In this document: piece by piece, positions 58,912-64,000 of the stretch
How the letters are laid out: every line of letters begins with the position of its first letter
How positions within the stretch are numbered: position 1 is the first letter of the stretch
Assembly: GCF_002556545.1 (NCBI RefSeq)
Contig: NZ_CP022685.1
Coordinates: forward strand, 372,001 to 436,000
DNA length: 64,000 nucleotides
Direction: 5' to 3'
Source of the DNA: Streptomyces formicae
Lineage (GTDB): Bacteria > Actinomycetota > Actinomycetes > Streptomycetales > Streptomycetaceae
Program-made: the position numbers and the translations under genes
The notes under the pieces: generated by a model
Told to the model about the DNA's origin: nothing
Database searches by the model: none
What the model saw: the letters and a program-made list of their open reading frames with translations, nothing else

Positions 58912-60858
58912 ATGGACCTCTTGTTGCTCTTTCCGCCCCCGACGGAGGCAACTCTTTTTCCCTATCTGAGTCTGCCCTATCTCGCCGGTCACGTCCGCAG
59001 GTCCGGCTACAGCGCTCACCAGGTCGATCTCGGTATCGAATTGGTCCACCGTCTCCTGGACGGCCCGGCACTCGCACAGAAAGCCCGGACGCTGGACGAG
59101 GCGCGGGATCTGCCCACCTGGTACCGAGCGGTGGTGGCCGATGCCTCCCTCCAGCATCTCGGCGAGATGCGTGACTTCGTCCTGACGAAGGACCCGGCGC
59201 CCCGACTCGGACCTGTGCGCGCGGTGCGACTGGCTCGACAGGCCGCCCAACTCCTGCTGCGCGACTCGGCGTTGTCGCAGGTGTGGGACGACTTCGACTC
59301 ACTGGACCGGGCAGTGCTCCAGCTGTCGGAAGCGCCGGTCGATTCCCTCGACTTCGCGACCCGGAAGCTGCACGCGTTACTCACCGAGGCACTGGACGAT
59401 TCCACGCCGCGGGCGGTCGGCATCTCCGTCGCCTTCTTCAGCCAATTGGCCCCGGCGCTGCTGCTCGCCCGGTGGATCCGGCTCCGCCACCCGGACACAC
59501 CGATCTGTATCGGCGGACAGCAGATCATGCTGCGCCACGACGAATTGGCCGCGTTGACCTCAGTACGCACAGCGGTGGACGCTCTCTGCGTCACGGCGGG
59601 CGAGGAGCCGCTTGAGCGCTGGCTGGCGCATCTCACCGCGAACGCGCCTCGCTCCGAAGTGCCGGGAATGAGATGGCTGAATCCCGGGGGCGCGACAGGC
59701 CCCGGCCGACCGCCCACTCTGCGTTTCAAGGACGTAGGAGCGCCTGACTATGCCGGGCTGAAGGTGCACTCCTATCTCAATGACACCGTCGTTCTCTCCA
59801 TGGTGTCCTGTGTGGGGTGTTACTGGGGACGCTGCGTCTTCTGTTCCTACGGCAACCGGTCTCTCGAACGCGGTGCCTACCAACAGGCTTCTCCGAGGCA
59901 ACTCGCCGACGCGGTATACCAGATCGTGGAGAGCACCGGAATCGATTTCGTCACCGTCGTCGATGAGAACACCAATCTGCGACTGCTCGCCCGTGCCATG
60001 CGTCTGGTGCGCGAGCGCGGTCTTCAGGTCCGTTTCAATACGCGCAACCGCCTGGAGCCGATCCTGCTCGATCCGGCCTTCTGTCAGGAGCTCGCCGAAC
60101 TGGGCTGCGAGGGAATGGCCGTCGGCTACGAGGGCGTCACACAGCGGCTCCTCGACACGCTGGACAAAGGCGTGCAGGCCGGGGACTTCCAGGCCATCCT
60201 CGACAATCTCGCGGCGGCGGACATACGGGTCAATCTTTCGATCATGGGTGGCCTCTTGGACGAGACCGAGGAGGAGTCCGAGGACTCGCTCCGCTTCCTC
60301 GAACGCAACCGCGACAAGTTCGCCGTCGACGCCTTCGAGCTCATGGTGGCCGAGCCCGGGACCCGGCTGGTGGCCGATCCGCACGCCTTCGGCGTGGTCC
60401 TCGACGGGTCCGACGCGTTCGCCGACAACCGCGAACTCAACTACCTGGGCGGCAGGGTGGGCAGACGGCACACCGTCATCGGCGGACCCGAGCGCCCCGA
60501 CATGCTCCGGCGGCTCAAGCAGGGCATGCGCCGGATCTCGGCTGCCGCGGCCGGGCCCGCCGAAGCCGCCGCACACTCCCCTGCCGAGCACCTTGCGCTG
60601 CGCCCGCATCCATGGATCCGATGCGCTCCGGCACGGCTCGCCCCGCGCGGCCCGGGAGGCGATTCCTCCCTGTTGGCCGATCCGGTACGGGAACAGGTCT
60701 ACTCCTTGCCGAAGAGCCATGTGACCCGGAGCGACGCCCCTGGCAGTCCCCTGATCGCGACCAGTGCGCACGGCCGGTCCCTCCTCGGCAAACTCGCCGC
60801 CGCGGATGCCGGTGTCCTCTGCGACGCACCGCTACCGGCAACCAGTCCGACACGCTGA
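58912..60858 (+). CDS. Cobalamin-dependent radical SAM protein (RiPP tailoring, first)
   Basis: The 648-residue protein starts at the ATG at 58912. Residues 1-280 look like a B12-binding domain: LLLLFPPPTEATLFPYLSLP, AGHVRRSGYSAHQVDLG, GISVAFFSQLAPALLLARWI and PICIGGQQIM. The radical SAM cluster motif is Cys303-x4-Cys308-x2-Cys311 in CVGCYWGRCVFCSYG, with Cys300 just before. VVDENTNLRLLARAM and MGGLLDETEEESEDSL follow. The usual class B motif is CX3CX2C, so the spacing is one longer. The last 140 residues match nothing I recognise. It probably modifies the precursor by radical C-methylation or related chemistry (inference). Confidence 0.88.
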   Translation: MDLLLLFPPPTEATLFPYLSLPYLAGHVRRSGYSAHQVDLGIELVHRLLDGPALAQKARTLDEARDLPTWYRAVVADASLQHLGEMRDFVLTKDPAPRLGPVRAVRLARQAAQLLLRDSALSQVWDDFDSLDRAVLQLSEAPVDSLDFATRKLHALLTEALDDSTPRAVGISVAFFSQLAPALLLARWIRLRHPDTPICIGGQQIMLRHDELAALTSVRTAVDALCVTAGEEPLERWLAHLTANAPRSEVPGMRWLNPGGATGPGRPPTLRFKDVGAPDYAGLKVHSYLNDTVVLSMVSCVGCYWGRCVFCSYGNRSLERGAYQQASPRQLADAVYQIVESTGIDFVTVVDENTNLRLLARAMRLVRERGLQVRFNTRNRLEPILLDPAFCQELAELGCEGMAVGYEGVTQRLLDTLDKGVQAGDFQAILDNLAAADIRVNLSIMGGLLDETEEESEDSLRFLERNRDKFAVDAFELMVAEPGTRLVADPHAFGVVLDGSDAFADNRELNYLGGRVGRRHTVIGGPERPDMLRRLKQGMRRISAAAAGPAEAAAHSPAEHLALRPHPWIRCAPARLAPRGPGGDSSLLADPVREQVYSLPKSHVTRSDAPGSPLIATSAHGRSLLGKLAAADAGVLCDAPLPATSPTR

Positions 60859-60870
60859 AGGAGTCACACG

Positions 60871-63423
<2,553 letters not shown>

Positions 63424-63460
63424 CGGACCGGCCGAGAGCAGACGGAAGGGATCGAGAACC

Positions 63461-64000
63461 ATGCCGCCTCATGGCGAAGCCACCGTGCCGCTGCGTTCCC
63501 TCAGCGCGGCCGAATGGGACCACACCTACGGCTCCACGAACCCTGGATGGGACGAGGAGCCACCACCGGTGCTCGGCGAACTCCTCGCCGAGCACGCTCC
63601 GCCACCGGCCCACGTCCTGGATGTCGGCTGCGGACTCGGCACCACGGCGCGGTGGCTCGCCGAGCGCTCCTACACCGTGACGGCCTGCGACTTCTCGCCC
63701 CGGGCGATCACCGAGGCCCGGCGCCGCACACCGGCAGGCGCGGCCGTACGGTACGAGGTGCTCGACGTCACCGGCCAACCGCCACCCCTGGAATCGTTTC
63801 CCGTGGTCCTCGACCGTGGCGTGCTGCACACCTGCCCCACGCACCGTGAGCGCCGGACGTTCGCCGCGGCGATGGCCCGGATGTGCCGCCCCGATGGACT
63901 GTGGCTCCATGTCGGGGCCGCCGCGCTCGACGAGGAGGACGCCCTGCACCAGTCGAACGGCCCCTCCTGGACCACGGAGGAGACCTTCCGCGCCGCGGTG
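63461..64000 (+). CDS. Class I SAM-dependent methyltransferase (3' end cut by window edge)
   Basis: The frame from the ATG at 63461, behind GGAAGGG, runs off the right edge after 180 residues. The SAM motif I is VLDVGCGLGTTARWLAE (52-68), with VTACDFSPRAITEARRR, the acidic YEVLDVTGQPPPL and VVLDRGVLHTC next. This last stretch, with D-R-G-x-x-H, resembles thiopurine/halide-type and related small methyltransferases. It lies 37 bases downstream of the second radical SAM gene and very likely methylates the same peptide on N or O, or acts on an end group. What follows is outside the window. Confidence 0.88.
   Translation, partial: MPPHGEATVPLRSLSAAEWDHTYGSTNPGWDEEPPPVLGELLAEHAPPPAHVLDVGCGLGTTARWLAERSYTVTACDFSPRAITEARRRTPAGAAVRYEVLDVTGQPPPLESFPVVLDRGVLHTCPTHRERRTFAAAMARMCRPDGLWLHVGAAALDEEDALHQSNGPSWTTEETFRAAV

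Noticed and set aside
58764..59174. Possible 136-codon gene between the RiPP precursor and the first radical SAM protein
   Set aside because: It overlaps most of the radical SAM N-terminus in another frame, has a Ser/Arg/Pro-rich composition, and no ribosome site or similarity.

Overview
The window is high-GC actinobacterial DNA that reads as a Streptomyces chromosome. The evidence is strong third-position G/C bias, frequent GTG starts, two Streptomyces-type subtilisin inhibitors, a tripeptidyl-aminopeptidase-type secreted hydrolase, a MurT/GatD pair, IclR/TetR/MarR regulators and many secreted or exporter genes. I see no rRNA, tRNA, CRISPR array, insertion sequence or origin. Both edges cut genes: a nonribosomal peptide synthetase (NRPS) runs off the left end and a methyltransferase runs off the right end.

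Layout. 1-6226: a one-module NRPS (C-A-T-TE, minus strand), divergent from a stand-alone E1 alpha/E1 beta thiamine-diphosphate enzyme pair with no E2 beside it. 6253-9376: two methyltransferases, an SPFH (slipin) protein and a GNAT acetyltransferase. 9510-16210: a large secreted alpha/beta hydrolase, a DUF3093 membrane protein, a diaminopropionate ammonia-lyase-like enzyme, a subtilisin inhibitor, a cupin and a YunG-like protein. 16241-20132: a CoA-transferase/acyl-CoA dehydrogenase operon facing an IclR regulator, then a GNAT. 20335-25745: a small secreted protein, a TauD-type dioxygenase, dihydrolipoamide dehydrogenase and an MMPL transporter. 25815-39130: four efflux or export loci with their regulators, an ECF42-type sigma factor coupled to its DGPF/YCII partner, a LysR/TSUP pair and an asparagine synthetase.

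39508-48943: a Gfo/Idh/MocA oxidoreductase, an MmyB-type regulator next to a type III polyketide synthase, a GNAT, a marR-MFS-isochorismatase-like operon, an acyl-CoA dehydrogenase facing a TetR regulator, and peptide deformylase. 49084-56591: core functions, namely MurT/GatD, phosphofructokinase, a CtaG-like cytochrome oxidase assembly protein, a second subtilisin inhibitor, a lysophospholipid acyltransferase, an epimerase-like protein and a YbaK-type protein. 56628-58229: the secreted aminopeptidase.

58593 to the right edge is the most notable part. A 49-residue ribosomal peptide precursor, too short for usual gene finding, is followed by two cobalamin-binding-type radical SAM proteins and a class I methyltransferase. 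The second radical SAM protein carries the wide CX7CX2C cluster motif of RiPP-maturation enzymes and a C-terminal extension that I read as DUF5825-like. The precursor has no cysteine, so the expected chemistry is radical methylation or another C-centred modification rather than thioether formation. Recurrent local themes are regulators placed divergently from their targets with visible palindromic operators, translationally coupled operons with 4-8 base overlaps, and several tail-to-tail gene overlaps.
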